From a virus: 31,737 nucleotides of DNA. Of the stretch, positions 1-6,537 are shown one piece after another. Each line of letters opens with the position of its first letter. Position 1 is the first letter of the stretch. The stretch lies in the IMG/VR virus record IMGVR_UViG_3300006802_000064, positions 1 to 31,737 of that record. One strand, written 5' to 3'. The translations under genes were made by a program, and so were the position numbers. Below the pieces are notes generated by a model. That model was not told the DNA's origin, did not search any database, and was given only the letters and a program-made list of their open reading frames with translations.

Positions 1-78
1 TATAAACCAACGTTGCTATAATTAGTAGTCCTTGTAGAGCTTCATTTATTTCTGCTATTGTTATTATATACACACTAA
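1..78. repeat. Terminal direct repeat, left copy
   Basis: These 78 bases are identical to the last 78 bases of the window (31660-31737). This is what a circular molecule, or a circularly permuted phage genome, looks like after linear assembly. The repeat lies inside a small reading frame and far from the terminase genes, so it is more likely an assembly overlap than a packaged terminal repeat. The non-redundant circle is 31,659 bp. Confidence 0.95.
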
Positions 79-109
79 CTCCTAATATTGTTGGTTCAAA
101 TCCATTCAT
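1..109 (-). CDS. Small membrane protein spanning the circle junction (5' part)
   Basis: The reading frame starts at the ATG at 109-107, runs off the left edge at base 1 and continues on the closed circle at 31659, ending with TAA at 31622-31624. The whole product is 48 residues. It has an N-terminal stretch (MNGFEPTILGVSVYIITIAE) followed by a hydrophobic segment (LQGLLIIATLVYTIIKIYQL) and a lysine end, the look of a one-pass membrane peptide. It lies just downstream of the fibre genes and upstream of the 34-residue gene at 31514-31618. A holin-like or other lysis-accessory role is possible from size and topology, but I do not recognise the family. Any annotation of the linear record would miss it because it is split by the window ends. 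Confidence 0.7.
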   Translation of the reverse strand, partial: MNGFEPTILGVSVYIITIAEINEALQGLLIIATLVY

Positions 110-119
110 TTTTATCTCA

Positions 120-1145
120 TTAACTTATTTTAAATGCCATATATATATAAGTTCTACCATTAGCATCATAATCTACATAGCTGTTTGCTGTTACTGATGA
201 ATCTAAATAAAACCCTGTTGATGTAAATTTAATTGGACTATCATTAAATCCCGCATCTGCTGAAGAATCATTTGCTCTTAACCTATAAGCACCTGTTGCT
301 CCAAAAACTCTTTTGGTATCGTGTATTTCCCAATTTGTAGTTGCGTGAGATGCACATTTAACCATCACATAGTCAGGTTGAAATCCTGTTGTTACAGTTA
401 CATTACCTGATGCAATTCCAGTATAAGTTCCAATTTTGCTAAATCCTGCTACTGAATGAAAAGCATAAACAATCATTTCCTGCCCACTTGGGTTTCTATC
501 AGGCTGTCCACTTGCTAAACCGATTGTGGTTGAATTAGCTGTACGAGTATAAGAACTAAATGTACCAGTTTCATTTAATGCTCCAGTTCTATTTCCACTT
601 AAACTTCCTATATCTTGTGTATGAGTAGGCCATTTATATCCTGATTGGTCAAGGTTTTTCATAAAATAAATTTCAGGAGTACTATTTAATCCGTGTCCCA
701 CAGTTGCGGTAGCTCCTGTTCCTGTAAATCTTATTATAGAGAACCCTGCATTTGTATTTGCTTGTACTGTACTTGTAATACTTCCATCAGTATTACTGCT
801 TGTAGTTCCTCCGTTTGCTTTCCAGCACCAGGCTACCATACTCCCTAAACTTGAATCATTATATCCTGTTCCCCCTATTATATTAAAACCATTAGTAACA
901 ATTTCATTAGGAACTGTACCTTCTGCAGCAGTTGAATTTGAGCTTAATCTATTATTGTCACCCCTTGTACTATCATATAATGCGTGAGAAGCTACGGCAC
1001 CTCTTGGTTTTATCCATACCAAATCAGGTGTAAATCCTACGTCTATAAATTTACTTGCAGTATTATCACCAGTAAAAGTAACCACATTAAAGTTTTCTAT
1101 TGGGGAAGTCGCTTCAGCTTCTATTATTTTTTTATTTATACCCAT
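120..1145 (-). CDS. Tail appendage / receptor-binding-like protein with internal repeats
   Basis: The product has 341 residues. It contains three related segments of about 100 residues. Each opens with a pattern like GF-x-[IV]-x-x-[FY]-[TG]-G (near residues 17, 134 and 233), and a hydrophobic Pro-[DE]-x-[VI] strand follows soon after (PDLVWIK, PEIYFMK, PDYVMVK). The C-terminus, YIYMAFKIS, is typical of the DUF7483-like domain found at the ends of many marine phage tail proteins. The composition, rich in Gly, Ser, Thr and Asn, suits a beta-structured trimeric fibre. It is the last large gene of the fibre block, preceded by a fibre chaperone-like gene with only a 1-nt overlap (1145), which supports a role in host binding. 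The exact receptor cannot be inferred. Confidence 0.7.
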   Translation of the reverse strand: MGINKKIIEAEATSPIENFNVVTFTGDNTASKFIDVGFTPDLVWIKPRGAVASHALYDSTRGDNNRLSSNSTAAEGTVPNEIVTNGFNIIGGTGYNDSSLGSMVAWCWKANGGTTSSNTDGSITSTVQANTNAGFSIIRFTGTGATATVGHGLNSTPEIYFMKNLDQSGYKWPTHTQDIGSLSGNRTGALNETGTFSSYTRTANSTTIGLASGQPDRNPSGQEMIVYAFHSVAGFSKIGTYTGIASGNVTVTTGFQPDYVMVKCASHATTNWEIHDTKRVFGATGAYRLRANDSSADAGFNDSPIKFTSTGFYLDSSVTANSYVDYDANGRTYIYMAFKIS

Positions 1146-1615
1146 TATATTATACTTGGTAAATCATAACTCATAACTGCTTTTTTAGTAGTTAAAGCAT
1201 TGATTTCATTTTCTACAACTTCTGATTGGTCTCTTAATGCTTGTCTTGCTGAAGTTATATCAGCAGGTATTGCATCTCCTGTTTCTTGGTTTCTTATAAT
1301 ATACCAATCTGTTTGTTGTAACTTAATCCCTGTAGAATGTTTAAAGTTATTTATTTGCTGCTCTTTTAATTCAGCTAAAGTTAATACCCAAGTTTTATTT
1401 GAAACATCTTTAGTAAAAGTTTCACTTGCAGAATCAAAATATAATTCTCGTAAATCTTCTACTCTTGAATCGTAATCTGGAATTACCACATCATAAAAAC
1501 CATAAGTTTTTAACTCATCATCTGAAAGTAAATCAAATCCTCCAAGAACATTTCCCCAAGATTTAGGTAATCTATCGTATGTTTTAATTTGTCCGTTTAT
1601 TTCTATTGCTTTCAT
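1145..1615 (-). CDS. Tail fibre assembly chaperone-like protein
   Basis: The product has 156 residues. The C-terminal half reads LQQTDWYIIRNQETGDAIPA and is followed by R-QALRDQ and a short coiled stretch. This is the pattern of phage tail-fibre assembly chaperones (Caudo_TAP / DUF4376-like), where a L-x-x-TDWY...R-x-x-E-x-G-x-x-IP...R-x-x-LR block is conserved. The gene sits between two fibre-type genes, starts 4 nt after the upstream fibre gene ends and shares one base (TAATG) with the next gene. Family evidence is by motif only; the N-terminal 80 residues are not recognised. The likely role is to fold or trimerise the neighbouring fibre proteins. Confidence 0.6.
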   Translation of the reverse strand: MKAIEINGQIKTYDRLPKSWGNVLGGFDLLSDDELKTYGFYDVVIPDYDSRVEDLRELYFDSASETFTKDVSNKTWVLTLAELKEQQINNFKHSTGIKLQQTDWYIIRNQETGDAIPADITSARQALRDQSEVVENEINALTTKKAVMSYDLPSII

Positions 1616-1619
1616 ATTA

Positions 1620-2390
1620 TTATGGTGTTGTGTCTGCTGTATATGTTATTACTGAATAGTTAAATACTGCTGTTGCTGAATCATCTACACAAGCAACTTG
1701 TAAAAAGTTAGTTCCTGTGCCATCATATTCAGAAGTTCCTATTCTATTAAATGTTTCGCTTGTAGCTGCGTCACTATCAAGTGTAATCACTTGGGCTGCT
1801 GTTAAGCCATATATTCCAATTACCTGTCCTTGTTTAAAATTAGTAAAGCTAATTGTTGTTGCACCTGTTAAAGACGCTGTGAATTCAAATGTAGTGGCTG
1901 CTGACCAGTCAATACTTATAGTTCCTGACGTAGAACCTGTAGTTGATTTAGCGGTGTATCTATCTTCTAATTTAGCAAATGTTACATTGTCATCTGCTAT
2001 GTGAACTGTATCAACTGCTCCATCTGCTATTTTATCTGAATCTACAGCATCATCTGCAAGTTTAGCAGTTGTTATACTTCCATCTGCAATTGTTACACTT
2101 GGAGAACCCCAAGAAAAACTTCCGTCTCCATCTGACAGTAATGATTGTCCAGAAGTACCGTTACCGCTTACATTTAAAAGAGATGCACCTACAACATCTG
2201 AATCTGATGTTCCAATTAAAGTACCATTTGTTGTTGAAACAATAACACCACCGTTTGTTAGTGTAAGTCCAAGAGCATTTCCTGCACCATCAGTAAGTGC
2301 TTGTGCTGAACTATCAATAGTTCCATTATCACCCACTTTCAATAATGAAGTATAAGTATCTTTTATTTTATTTCCTGTTAAACTTGCCAT
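1620..2390 (-). CDS. Tail fibre protein with short KLADDAV-type repeats
   Basis: The product has 256 residues. The central part (about 98-145) carries degenerate repeats of roughly 10 residues: ITTAKLADDAVDSDKIADGA and then VDTVHIADDNVTFAKLED. This repeat type is common in phage tail fibres, where it builds an elongated trimeric shaft. The N-terminal region (GNKIKDTYTSLLKVGDNGTI) resembles the virion-attachment part of marine phage fibres. The C-terminal 110 residues are beta-rich and Thr/Ser-rich, a plausible tip domain. It is followed by the chaperone-like gene and the receptor-binding-like gene, so the three make up the host-recognition set. Confidence 0.75.
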   Translation of the reverse strand: MASLTGNKIKDTYTSLLKVGDNGTIDSSAQALTDGAGNALGLTLTNGGVIVSTTNGTLIGTSDSDVVGASLLNVSGNGTSGQSLLSDGDGSFSWGSPSVTIADGSITTAKLADDAVDSDKIADGAVDTVHIADDNVTFAKLEDRYTAKSTTGSTSGTISIDWSAATTFEFTASLTGATTISFTNFKQGQVIGIYGLTAAQVITLDSDAATSETFNRIGTSEYDGTGTNFLQVACVDDSATAVFNYSVITYTADTTP

Positions 2391-2400
2391 TTTATATTAT

Positions 2401-2532
2401 TTAAATTTGTTCCCAATTTGTATTTTCGTGATTCCATTGATGGCTATTTTTATTCCAATAAGATTTTAGATGTTTTATAATCTTTACAATCTTATTTCCA
2501 ATCTTCGGTAAACCAAGTCCAAGTCCTAACAT
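2401..2532 (-). CDS. Small hypothetical protein (43 residues)
   Basis: An ATG at 2532-2530 opens a 43-codon frame ending at 2401. It begins one base after the stop codon of the upstream 90-residue gene and ends 11 bases before the fibre gene starts, so it fits the operon exactly. The product starts with a Gly/Leu-rich piece (MLGLGLGLPKIGNKIVKIIK), which could be an amphipathic helix, and ends in a Trp/Asn/His-rich tail (NTNWEQI). I do not recognise it. Tight spacing and codon use like its neighbours support its being real. Confidence 0.6.
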   Translation of the reverse strand: MLGLGLGLPKIGNKIVKIIKHLKSYWNKNSHQWNHENTNWEQI

Positions 2533-2533
2533 A

Positions 2534-2806
2534 CTACTCTATATAAGCTATTATTTTACCTGCTGAACAACTAATCGTATGGAATGATCCATAAATTATC
2601 ATACCAGTAACAAGTTCTAAACTTGTAATTGTAGTATCTCCTTTTGTTGTATTGTTTGTAGCACTTATCGTTGCATCTTCTAAAACTTGGATTGCATTGT
2701 ATTGATTTCCTACTGTACTGGTTTCGCCACTTGCAATTATTTCTAATCCAAAATCACCAAAAGCTGATTTGTGGTAAACCGAGTTGTAACTCATATCATT
2801 TGCCAT
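2534..2806 (-). CDS. Hypothetical virion-associated protein (90 residues)
   Basis: The product is a small beta-rich protein (ANDMSYNSVYHKSAFGDFGL near the N-terminus), ending in GKIIAYIE. It has no signal peptide or membrane segment. Similar short proteins with an E-x-I-x-x-L-x-x-[AT]-T-[IF] core are common beside fibre or capsid genes in marine phages, often as decoration or tail-associated proteins, but I cannot assign a family. It is the first gene after a TATTTTTG box at 2824-2831, 17 nt upstream of the ATG, so it may head a transcript carrying the fibre genes. Confidence 0.6.
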   Translation of the reverse strand: MANDMSYNSVYHKSAFGDFGLEIIASGETSTVGNQYNAIQVLEDATISATNNTTKGDTTITSLELVTGMIIYGSFHTISCSAGKIIAYIE

Positions 2807-2823
2807 AATTGAAATATTTACTA

Positions 2824-2831
2824 CAAAAATA
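2824..2831 (-). promoter_or_regulatory. TAnnTTTG -7 box (TATTTTTG) before 2806 gene
   Basis: This matches the Bacteroidetes -7 promoter element TAnnTTTG on the minus strand, 17 nt upstream of the ATG at 2806. No clear -33 TTG was seen. It could give an internal promoter for the fibre genes. Confidence 0.4.
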
Positions 2832-2843
2832 ACAAATTATAAT

Positions 2844-2975
2844 TTAATGTTTTCGACCTTGACCTCTGTATTTTTTCTTATAACCATTTTGACCACGACT
2901 TGCATTTTTGCTATGCACTCCAGGTCTTTTTTTCTTGGGTTTCTCTATGTATGAAGTGTAAAGTTTACGAGGCAT
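2844..2975 (-). CDS. Small highly basic protein with RPGVHSK motif (43 residues)
   Basis: The frame has an ATG at 2975-2973 and a TAA at 2844-2846. It overlaps the end of the holin gene by 11 nt, which suggests translational coupling. The product begins MPRKLYTSYIEKPKKKRPGV and continues with HSKNASRGQNGYKKKYRGQG, ending RKH. About 40% of its residues are Lys, Arg or His. I have seen similar short basic RPGVH...KKYRGQG proteins in marine phage genomes, without a known function. Nucleic-acid binding or a role with the holin or endolysin are both only guesses. It is too short for most gene callers. Confidence 0.7.
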   Translation of the reverse strand: MPRKLYTSYIEKPKKKRPGVHSKNASRGQNGYKKKYRGQGRKH

Positions 2976-3453
2976 TTTTAGACATCATTTCAGTTTTATG
3001 CTTTGATCCCATAGAACTACCAAAATAATATCCTATGACTTGTGTAAAAGCTGCAACAACTGCACCAAAACCCATATCAAATAATCTTTGAGATTCCTCT
3101 GGAATTTGCCATACACCAATAGCACCTGCGACAACTGCAACAAAAGACAACGTTATACCCCAACCTACAGTTTTAAAAAGAATATCGTTTGATCCAGATT
3201 GTATAGCTGCAATTTCTCTTTGTCTTGCTGAAGCCCTATCAGCAACTTCAGCTTCGTATGCTTCAAGAATTAACTCTTGTGCTTTGATTTTATCCTCTAC
3301 TGGTACATCAGATTCTTTTATAGAAGCAATAACTTCTTCAACACTCATATTGCCTTGTATTAATGAACCGAGTGTTGGATTAATTAATCCTACTGCACCT
3401 TTTAAAAGTTTACCAACAGTTGTTTCACCAAATTTTTTTTTCTTATTACTCAT
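2965..3453 (-). CDS. Holin, 3TM / GTA-holin-like
   Basis: The product has 162 residues. A basic N-terminus (MSNKKKKFGE) is followed by a weakly hydrophobic Gly-rich helix (KLLKGAVGLINPTLGSLIQG), an acidic and basic amphipathic helix region with a DRASARQRE motif (about 82-90), and then two membrane segments (about 101-119 and 126-147). The YYFGSSMGSKHK end is typical of the 3TM holin family (PF11351-like) found in phages and gene transfer agents. It directly follows the M15 endolysin gene with an 8-nt overlap, so the two form the lysis pair. The role is to permeabilise the inner membrane and time lysis. Confidence 0.75.
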   Translation of the reverse strand: MSNKKKKFGETTVGKLLKGAVGLINPTLGSLIQGNMSVEEVIASIKESDVPVEDKIKAQELILEAYEAEVADRASARQREIAAIQSGSNDILFKTVGWGITLSFVAVVAGAIGVWQIPEESQRLFDMGFGAVVAAFTQVIGYYFGSSMGSKHKTEMMSKNAS

Positions 3454-3940
3454 CTTCTATTTGGTCTAAATTAAATGGGTGATATGTAGTAAAAGCCTTA
3501 CCAGGTTTTCTTTTTGCTTGATATACAAGACCACGATTATTACCTTTCACATAGCTAATGTGAATCCAAGCAGGATTGTTGTCATCTCCTAATTCCCATA
3601 TCAGCTTATCAAACTCAAATTCATTTTTAATTATATAAAACAATTCGCAATTAGAAATCTTTGTTGCATCAAGATCAATAGCACACCCCTCTATATGTTG
3701 CGAAGTTGTAGCTGAACCAGAAATAGCTTTGTTAAGTTCTTCACATCTAAAGAAACTATTAATTAGTATTGGCTCACCAACTCTTTCTCTTAATGGTTCA
3801 AATAAATCTTCTGCAAGGTCTTGCATATTATTTAACTGCTCATCATTTGGAGTATTATCTATTTCTAATTTTTTGGCAGTAGCAGATCCAGTTGCTTCTT
3901 TCCAAGATATATGTTTGCTAAATTTTTTTGCTTTTGGCAT
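3446..3940 (-). CDS. Endolysin, M15-type peptidase (DD-/LD-carboxypeptidase)
   Basis: The product has 164 residues, the usual size for a single-domain Peptidase_M15_3 endolysin. The zinc-site signature is clear: SQHIEGCAIDLD at 80-91 supplies the His82 and Asp89 ligands in the S-x-H-x-x-G-x-A-x-D pattern, and WIHIS gives the third ligand, His127. Arg65 in NSFFRCEELN precedes it, as in the family. It cuts peptide bonds in the peptidoglycan stem peptides. No signal peptide is present, so release needs the holin encoded next (2965-3453). The lysis pair sits between tail-completion and fibre genes. Confidence 0.88.
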   Translation of the reverse strand: MPKAKKFSKHISWKEATGSATAKKLEIDNTPNDEQLNNMQDLAEDLFEPLRERVGEPILINSFFRCEELNKAISGSATTSQHIEGCAIDLDATKISNCELFYIIKNEFEFDKLIWELGDDNNPAWIHISYVKGNNRGLVYQAKRKPGKAFTTYHPFNLDQIEDE

Positions 3941-3945
3941 AATAT

Positions 3946-4383
3946 TTAATTTTGTTGAACTCTATTTGCAATATCAATAATTGCTCTATAATAAGTTTTC
4001 TCATTATCGTTTTCTTCGCTATATGCTATCCCATTAATGTTTGAAGTAAATACATTAAAGTTATTGGAAGATAAATCAAAGAAATCCGTTGTAGATGTTT
4101 TGATTAATTCTAATATTGATTCTACAATATCGTTTACTTGCAGTTCACCACCATCATCAGAGAAAAATGCAGTTACAACTTCTATTCTTGTTATACATTC
4201 TACAATAAAATCAGTTTGGTTTTGATTTGTTTGTGCAGTATCTACAGAATAGATAATTATGTATGGTTCGTTTTGAGTTGATGGAACACGATTATAAACT
4301 GGCACATTTGAGCCATCATAAGTAACGTTTCCGTTTAATAGAGTGAATATCTTTTGTCTTATATATCTTATTGGTTCTTTCAT
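3946..4383 (-). CDS. Tail completion protein, DUF3168-like
   Basis: The product has 145 residues. The N-terminal helix (EPIRYIRQKIFTLLNG), then VPVYNRVPSTQNEPYIIIYS, matches the P-x-Y-[IV]-x-[IL] strand pattern of DUF3168 / gp17-like tail completion proteins, which join the head-tail connector to the tail tube. Its position after the HK97 gp10-like gene, with a 4-nt ATGA overlap, supports this. The C-terminal strands (YYRAIIDIANRV) complete the small alpha/beta fold. Sequence similarity in this family is always low, so the call leans on context. Confidence 0.65.
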   Translation of the reverse strand: MKEPIRYIRQKIFTLLNGNVTYDGSNVPVYNRVPSTQNEPYIIIYSVDTAQTNQNQTDFIVECITRIEVVTAFFSDDGGELQVNDIVESILELIKTSTTDFFDLSSNNFNVFTSNINGIAYSEENDNEKTYYRAIIDIANRVQQN

Positions 4384-4727
4384 CTTAAAGCCCTTGTAAT
4401 CGCATTATTTAAATCTAAAACTAATCTTTTTAATCCTGTGTTTATTTTGCTATAAAAATATGGTTGTGCCTTTTGAAACTTTGTACCAAATTCAAGAAAC
4501 CCTGAATATGGTGCTTTTGATTCTATTGCTTTCTCTCTTGCATTGTAAACAACATTGTTTCTTAAATTACCAGTATCAACTGGTATTGGTGGTCTTTTTA
4601 TTTCTCTAACAATACTTAAACCATTTCTATCTATAATAATATCTGCATCTCTTTCGGAAACTTTTTCAAGTTTACTAAACAACCTATCGATTTTGCGAAG
4701 ATCAGATTTATTAACTCTTATTTCCAT
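4380..4727 (-). CDS. HK97 gp10-like neck/tail protein
   Basis: The product has 115 residues. Features of the HK97-gp10_like family (PF04883) are visible: an N-terminal helix (LRKIDRLFSKLEKVSE), then PPIPVDTGNLRNNVVYNARE around 51-70, where the P-V-D-T-G-x-L-R motif is the hallmark, and Y-SGFLEFGTKFQKAQPYFYS at about 75-93, where the FLEFGT motif is also typical. The protein closes the neck and helps attach the tail. It starts with a 1-nt TAATG overlap with the head-closure gene and is followed by the tail completion gene, the normal order in HK97-like phages. Confidence 0.85.
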   Translation of the reverse strand: MEIRVNKSDLRKIDRLFSKLEKVSERDADIIIDRNGLSIVREIKRPPIPVDTGNLRNNVVYNAREKAIESKAPYSGFLEFGTKFQKAQPYFYSKINTGLKRLVLDLNNAITRALR

Positions 4728-5053
4728 TACTCTCTTTTTGTTGCCGTTATAGATGTAAAATATTTATACTTGCTATCAAACATTGTATTGATTTGATATT
4801 GACCAGATTCATTTTCTATTTCAAGCAAATCTGTTGTTGCAATATCATCAGCAGTTTTTTTTCTTACTATAAGTTCAATAACTAAATTCCTATCTCTTTT
4901 CCCATTCTTTGTTGTTATATCGCCATCAGTATAATTAACACTTGCCCAAATTGTTGTTTGGGTTGAAAGTGTAGAAGTAAATCCACCAAAACCATCAGCA
5001 GTTTTACTTTGTCTTTTGACTAAAACTCTTGTGTCTAAATCTCCTGCTCTCAT
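4727..5053 (-). CDS. Head closure / head-tail adaptor protein (PF05521-like)
   Basis: The product has 108 residues. It opens with MRAGDLDTRVLVKRQSKTAD, followed by GFGGFTSTLSTQTTIWASV. The G-x-L-x-x-R-[VI] start and the T-x-W-A-x-[VI] strand are typical of the SPP1 gp16 / Phage_H_T_join family. It forms the stopper ring below the portal. Neighbours support the call: the gp6-like connector gene is upstream with a TAATG overlap and the gp10-like gene is downstream. Confidence 0.82.
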   Translation of the reverse strand: MRAGDLDTRVLVKRQSKTADGFGGFTSTLSTQTTIWASVNYTDGDITTKNGKRDRNLVIELIVRKKTADDIATTDLLEIENESGQYQINTMFDSKYKYFTSITATKRE

Positions 5054-5598
5054 TAAATAAACATTGCTTTATAAGAACTCAATATACTTTTTACATCAGT
5101 TGGTATTTCACTTACAATAGTTCCAGTCACAAAATCTGCTCTATTGTCGTACAAGTTAGAAATCATTTGAAGATTCGCTTGTATTAAAAAGCTATCATTT
5201 AAACCACTTGTTGTGTAACTTACAATGACTTCTTTAGATGGCAAACTATTTAACTCTACAATTGTATCATCAAGTCCATAAGTTTCGTAAGCAGTTGTAG
5301 CAGTTCCCTCAACTGTTATAGATTGTATAGAAGCAATAGGGGAAAAAGGCAAAACAAATCTCTCATCAACACTCGCTAAATATAATTTTCTTGTTTTAGC
5401 TACTATGTCTTTTGAAATATAGTTTTCAATAATAATCCTTGCTTGTGTTATCATTTGACCAATTAAGGTATCATCAGCACTTGTATCAACTCTTAAATAA
5501 GTTTTAGCAGTTGCAGTATTTATTAATTCAGATCCTGTTGTAGAATCGATCTTAATTTGTGTGTGAAAACGATTTAAAGGATTACTATAATATCTCAT
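5053..5598 (-). CDS. Head-tail connector protein, gp6-like
   Basis: The product has 181 residues. The segment TATAKTYLRVDTSADDTLIG (27-46), continuing QMITQARIIIENYISKDIV, matches the phage_connect_1 / HK97 gp6 pattern (A-K-x-[HY]-L-R-[VI]-D...D-x-x-[IL]...I-x-x-A-x-x-x-[IV]-E). The middle is a beta-hairpin region with P-x-SPIASIQSI and the C-terminus is a helix that includes LLY/DNRAD. The protein forms a ring on the portal. It begins with a TAATG overlap from the 36-residue gene at 5598-5708. Confidence 0.83.
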   Translation of the reverse strand: MRYYSNPLNRFHTQIKIDSTTGSELINTATAKTYLRVDTSADDTLIGQMITQARIIIENYISKDIVAKTRKLYLASVDERFVLPFSPIASIQSITVEGTATTAYETYGLDDTIVELNSLPSKEVIVSYTTSGLNDSFLIQANLQMISNLYDNRADFVTGTIVSEIPTDVKSILSSYKAMFI

Positions 5599-5708
5599 TA
5601 TTTAATTTTTTTTGTTTTTCTCCTATATGCTTGTTTTAGTTCCTTTGTTTCTTTTGTTTTTTTTTCTTGGTTATCTAAACCAAAAAATCTTAAAATGTCT
5701 ATTAACAT
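5598..5708 (-). CDS. Small basic protein (36 residues) before the connector gene
   Basis: An ATG at 5708-5706 opens a 36-codon frame whose TAA at 5598-5600 shares its last A with the ATG of the connector gene (TAATG), so translation is probably coupled. The product begins MLIDILRFFGLDNQEKK, with a hydrophobic amphipathic start, and then becomes highly charged (TKETKELKQAYRRKTKKIK). I do not recognise it. Small Lys-rich proteins of this kind are often seen before connector genes in Flavobacterium-type phages. It is the first gene after the terminator at 5733-5766 and a TATTTTTG box at 5724-5731. Confidence 0.6.
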   Translation of the reverse strand: MLIDILRFFGLDNQEKKTKETKELKQAYRRKTKKIK

Positions 5709-5723
5709 AATTATTATTTAAAA

Positions 5724-5731
5724 CAAAAATA
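5724..5731 (-). promoter_or_regulatory. TAnnTTTG -7 box (TATTTTTG) for the connector/lysis/fibre unit
   Basis: The box lies immediately after the T-run of the terminator at 5733-5766 and 15 nt before the ATG at 5708. This terminator-promoter arrangement suggests a new transcription unit starting with the connector genes. The -33 region would lie in the hairpin, and no TTTG is seen there. Confidence 0.45.
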
Positions 5732-5732
5732 C

Positions 5733-5766
5733 AAAAAAAATGCACCATAAAATTTACAGTGCATTT
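5733..5766 (-). terminator. Rho-independent terminator after the nuclease gene
   Basis: Read on the minus strand, an 8-bp stem (AAATGCAC / GTGCATTT, plus-strand arms 5738-5745 and 5759-5766) with a 13-nt A/T-rich loop is followed by a run of eight T (5733-5740). It ends the transcript of the nuclease gene 5790-6152. Confidence 0.8.
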
Positions 5767-5789
5767 GAAAAGAATAAAGAAAGAAAAAA

Positions 5790-6152
5790 CTATTTGAAGT
5801 CAAAGTTATTAAAATATTTTGAATTATCATTTGTAAGGCTTAACCTTACTGACATTCTTTTGCCATCATTTTTAAATATGAAAAAACCTTTAAACTTATC
5901 AACCCATATTGCAAAGTAATCTACATCTTTTTTTTCGTAAGGGTGATGCCAAGCAATATGAATTGTTTTTCTATGTTTTCTAAAATCTTGATTGGTAGAT
6001 TTTATTTGTATGCGATAAATCTTATCTCCTGTGTCAGCTATGCAATCATAAAGGGAGGAATGAATTAGGGGATAGGAAACTATTATATCTCGTTTAAGAC
6101 ATTCAATACCAAATTGATATTCGGCAATACAACCTACTGCATTGCTATCCAT
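5790..6152 (-). CDS. PD-(D/E)XK nuclease, I-Ssp6803I / PDDEXK_5-like
   Basis: The product has 120 residues. A PD-(D/E)XK core can be read: Glu11 in the first helix (VGCIAEYQFGIECLKRDI), Asp36 in SSLYDCIAD, and QIKST with Gln49 and Lys51, followed by a W-x-x-P-Y-x-x-x-D-x-D-Y-F strand (68-82). The Q-x-K form instead of E-x-K is what I recall for the I-Ssp6803I homing-endonuclease group and relatives, with catalytic residues at very similar spacing; this needs an alignment. It may be a free-standing homing-type or DNA-repair nuclease. The gene is insulated: a terminator hairpin ends 11 nt before its ATG and another follows its stop. A TAACTTTA box (6157-6164) lies exactly 4 nt before the ATG and could drive it. 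Confidence 0.75.
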   Translation of the reverse strand: MDSNAVGCIAEYQFGIECLKRDIIVSYPLIHSSLYDCIADTGDKIYRIQIKSTNQDFRKHRKTIHIAWHHPYEKKDVDYFAIWVDKFKGFFIFKNDGKRMSVRLSLTNDNSKYFNNFDFK

Positions 6153-6156
6153 ACCA

Positions 6157-6164
6157 TAAAGTTA
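6157..6164 (-). promoter_or_regulatory. Near-consensus -7 box (TAACTTTA) before the nuclease gene
   Basis: It differs from TAnnTTTG only at the last base. It stands 4 nt before the ATG at 6152, the same spacing as the exact boxes at 8901, 14252, 15139, 24540 and 30348. It overlaps the end of the T-run of the upstream terminator, so the nuclease gene could be transcribed as a leaderless unit. Confidence 0.35.
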
Positions 6165-6197
6165 AAAAAAAAGTGGCTAACCTAAATTAACCACTTC
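6162..6197 (-). terminator. Rho-independent terminator before the nuclease gene
   Basis: Minus-strand RNA folds into a 10-bp stem with one G-U pair (plus-strand arms from about 6171 to 6196, AAGTGG...CCACTT, 6-nt loop), followed by nine T (6164-6172). It closes the transcript of the four small genes 6224-6829 and shields the nuclease gene from it. Confidence 0.85.
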
Positions 6198-6223
6198 AAA
6201 ACAACTTAATTATATGAAAAAAA

Positions 6224-6382
6224 CTAATTAACTAAAGTATTTTCTTCGTTACTCTTTTCTAAAGTATCTTCTATATTATATGCTAAACCTAAAACCTTAA
6301 AGTAATCATCTTGGTTTACATTTTTTATATCCCAATTCTCTGATATAACTTTCATAATCTTTGGAGTTAATTTTCTTACCAT
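6224..6382 (-). CDS. Small acidic hypothetical protein (52 residues)
   Basis: The ATG at 6382-6380 shares its A with the stop codon of the upstream 51-residue gene (TAATG) and the frame ends with TAG at 6224-6226. The product starts MVRKLTPKIMKVISENWDIK and has an acidic, helical second half (VLGLAYNIEDTLEKSNEEN). No membrane segment is visible. It looks like a small adaptor or regulatory protein, but the family is unknown. It is the last gene of a four-gene chain that ends at the terminator 6162-6197. Confidence 0.65.
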   Translation of the reverse strand: MVRKLTPKIMKVISENWDIKNVNQDDYFKVLGLAYNIEDTLEKSNEENTLVN

Positions 6383-6537
6383 TATCTAAATAACCAAAAT
6401 AAAAAGTTAATAAATAGAATTGACCAAAATATAAATTGAGGCAAACCCCAAACAATATATTTTATAATTCGCTTTTGTAGTTCAATATCTACTGGCATAT
6501 TAATTTCTTTCTTTGTTGCTTTATAAATTGTTTTCAT
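6382..6537 (-). CDS. Small membrane protein (51 residues)
   Basis: I choose the ATG at 6537-6535 because its A is the last base of the upstream gene's stop codon (TAATG); a longer frame exists back to 6573 but would overlap that gene. The product has a basic N-terminal half (MKTIYKATKKEINMPVDIEL, QKRIIKYI) and a C-terminal membrane segment (VWGLPQFIFWSILFINFLFW) ending LFR. This gives a one-pass protein with a positively charged N-terminal side. Function unknown; with the 34-residue membrane peptide before it, it may act at the host membrane (holin-like or superinfection-related), which is only inference. Confidence 0.65.
   Translation of the reverse strand: MKTIYKATKKEINMPVDIELQKRIIKYIVWGLPQFIFWSILFINFLFWLFR

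Noticed and set aside
1-78. Terminal repeat as a packaged direct terminal repeat or attachment site
   Set aside because: It falls inside a small gene, is far from the terminase genes, has a length close to an assembly overlap, and no integrase is present.
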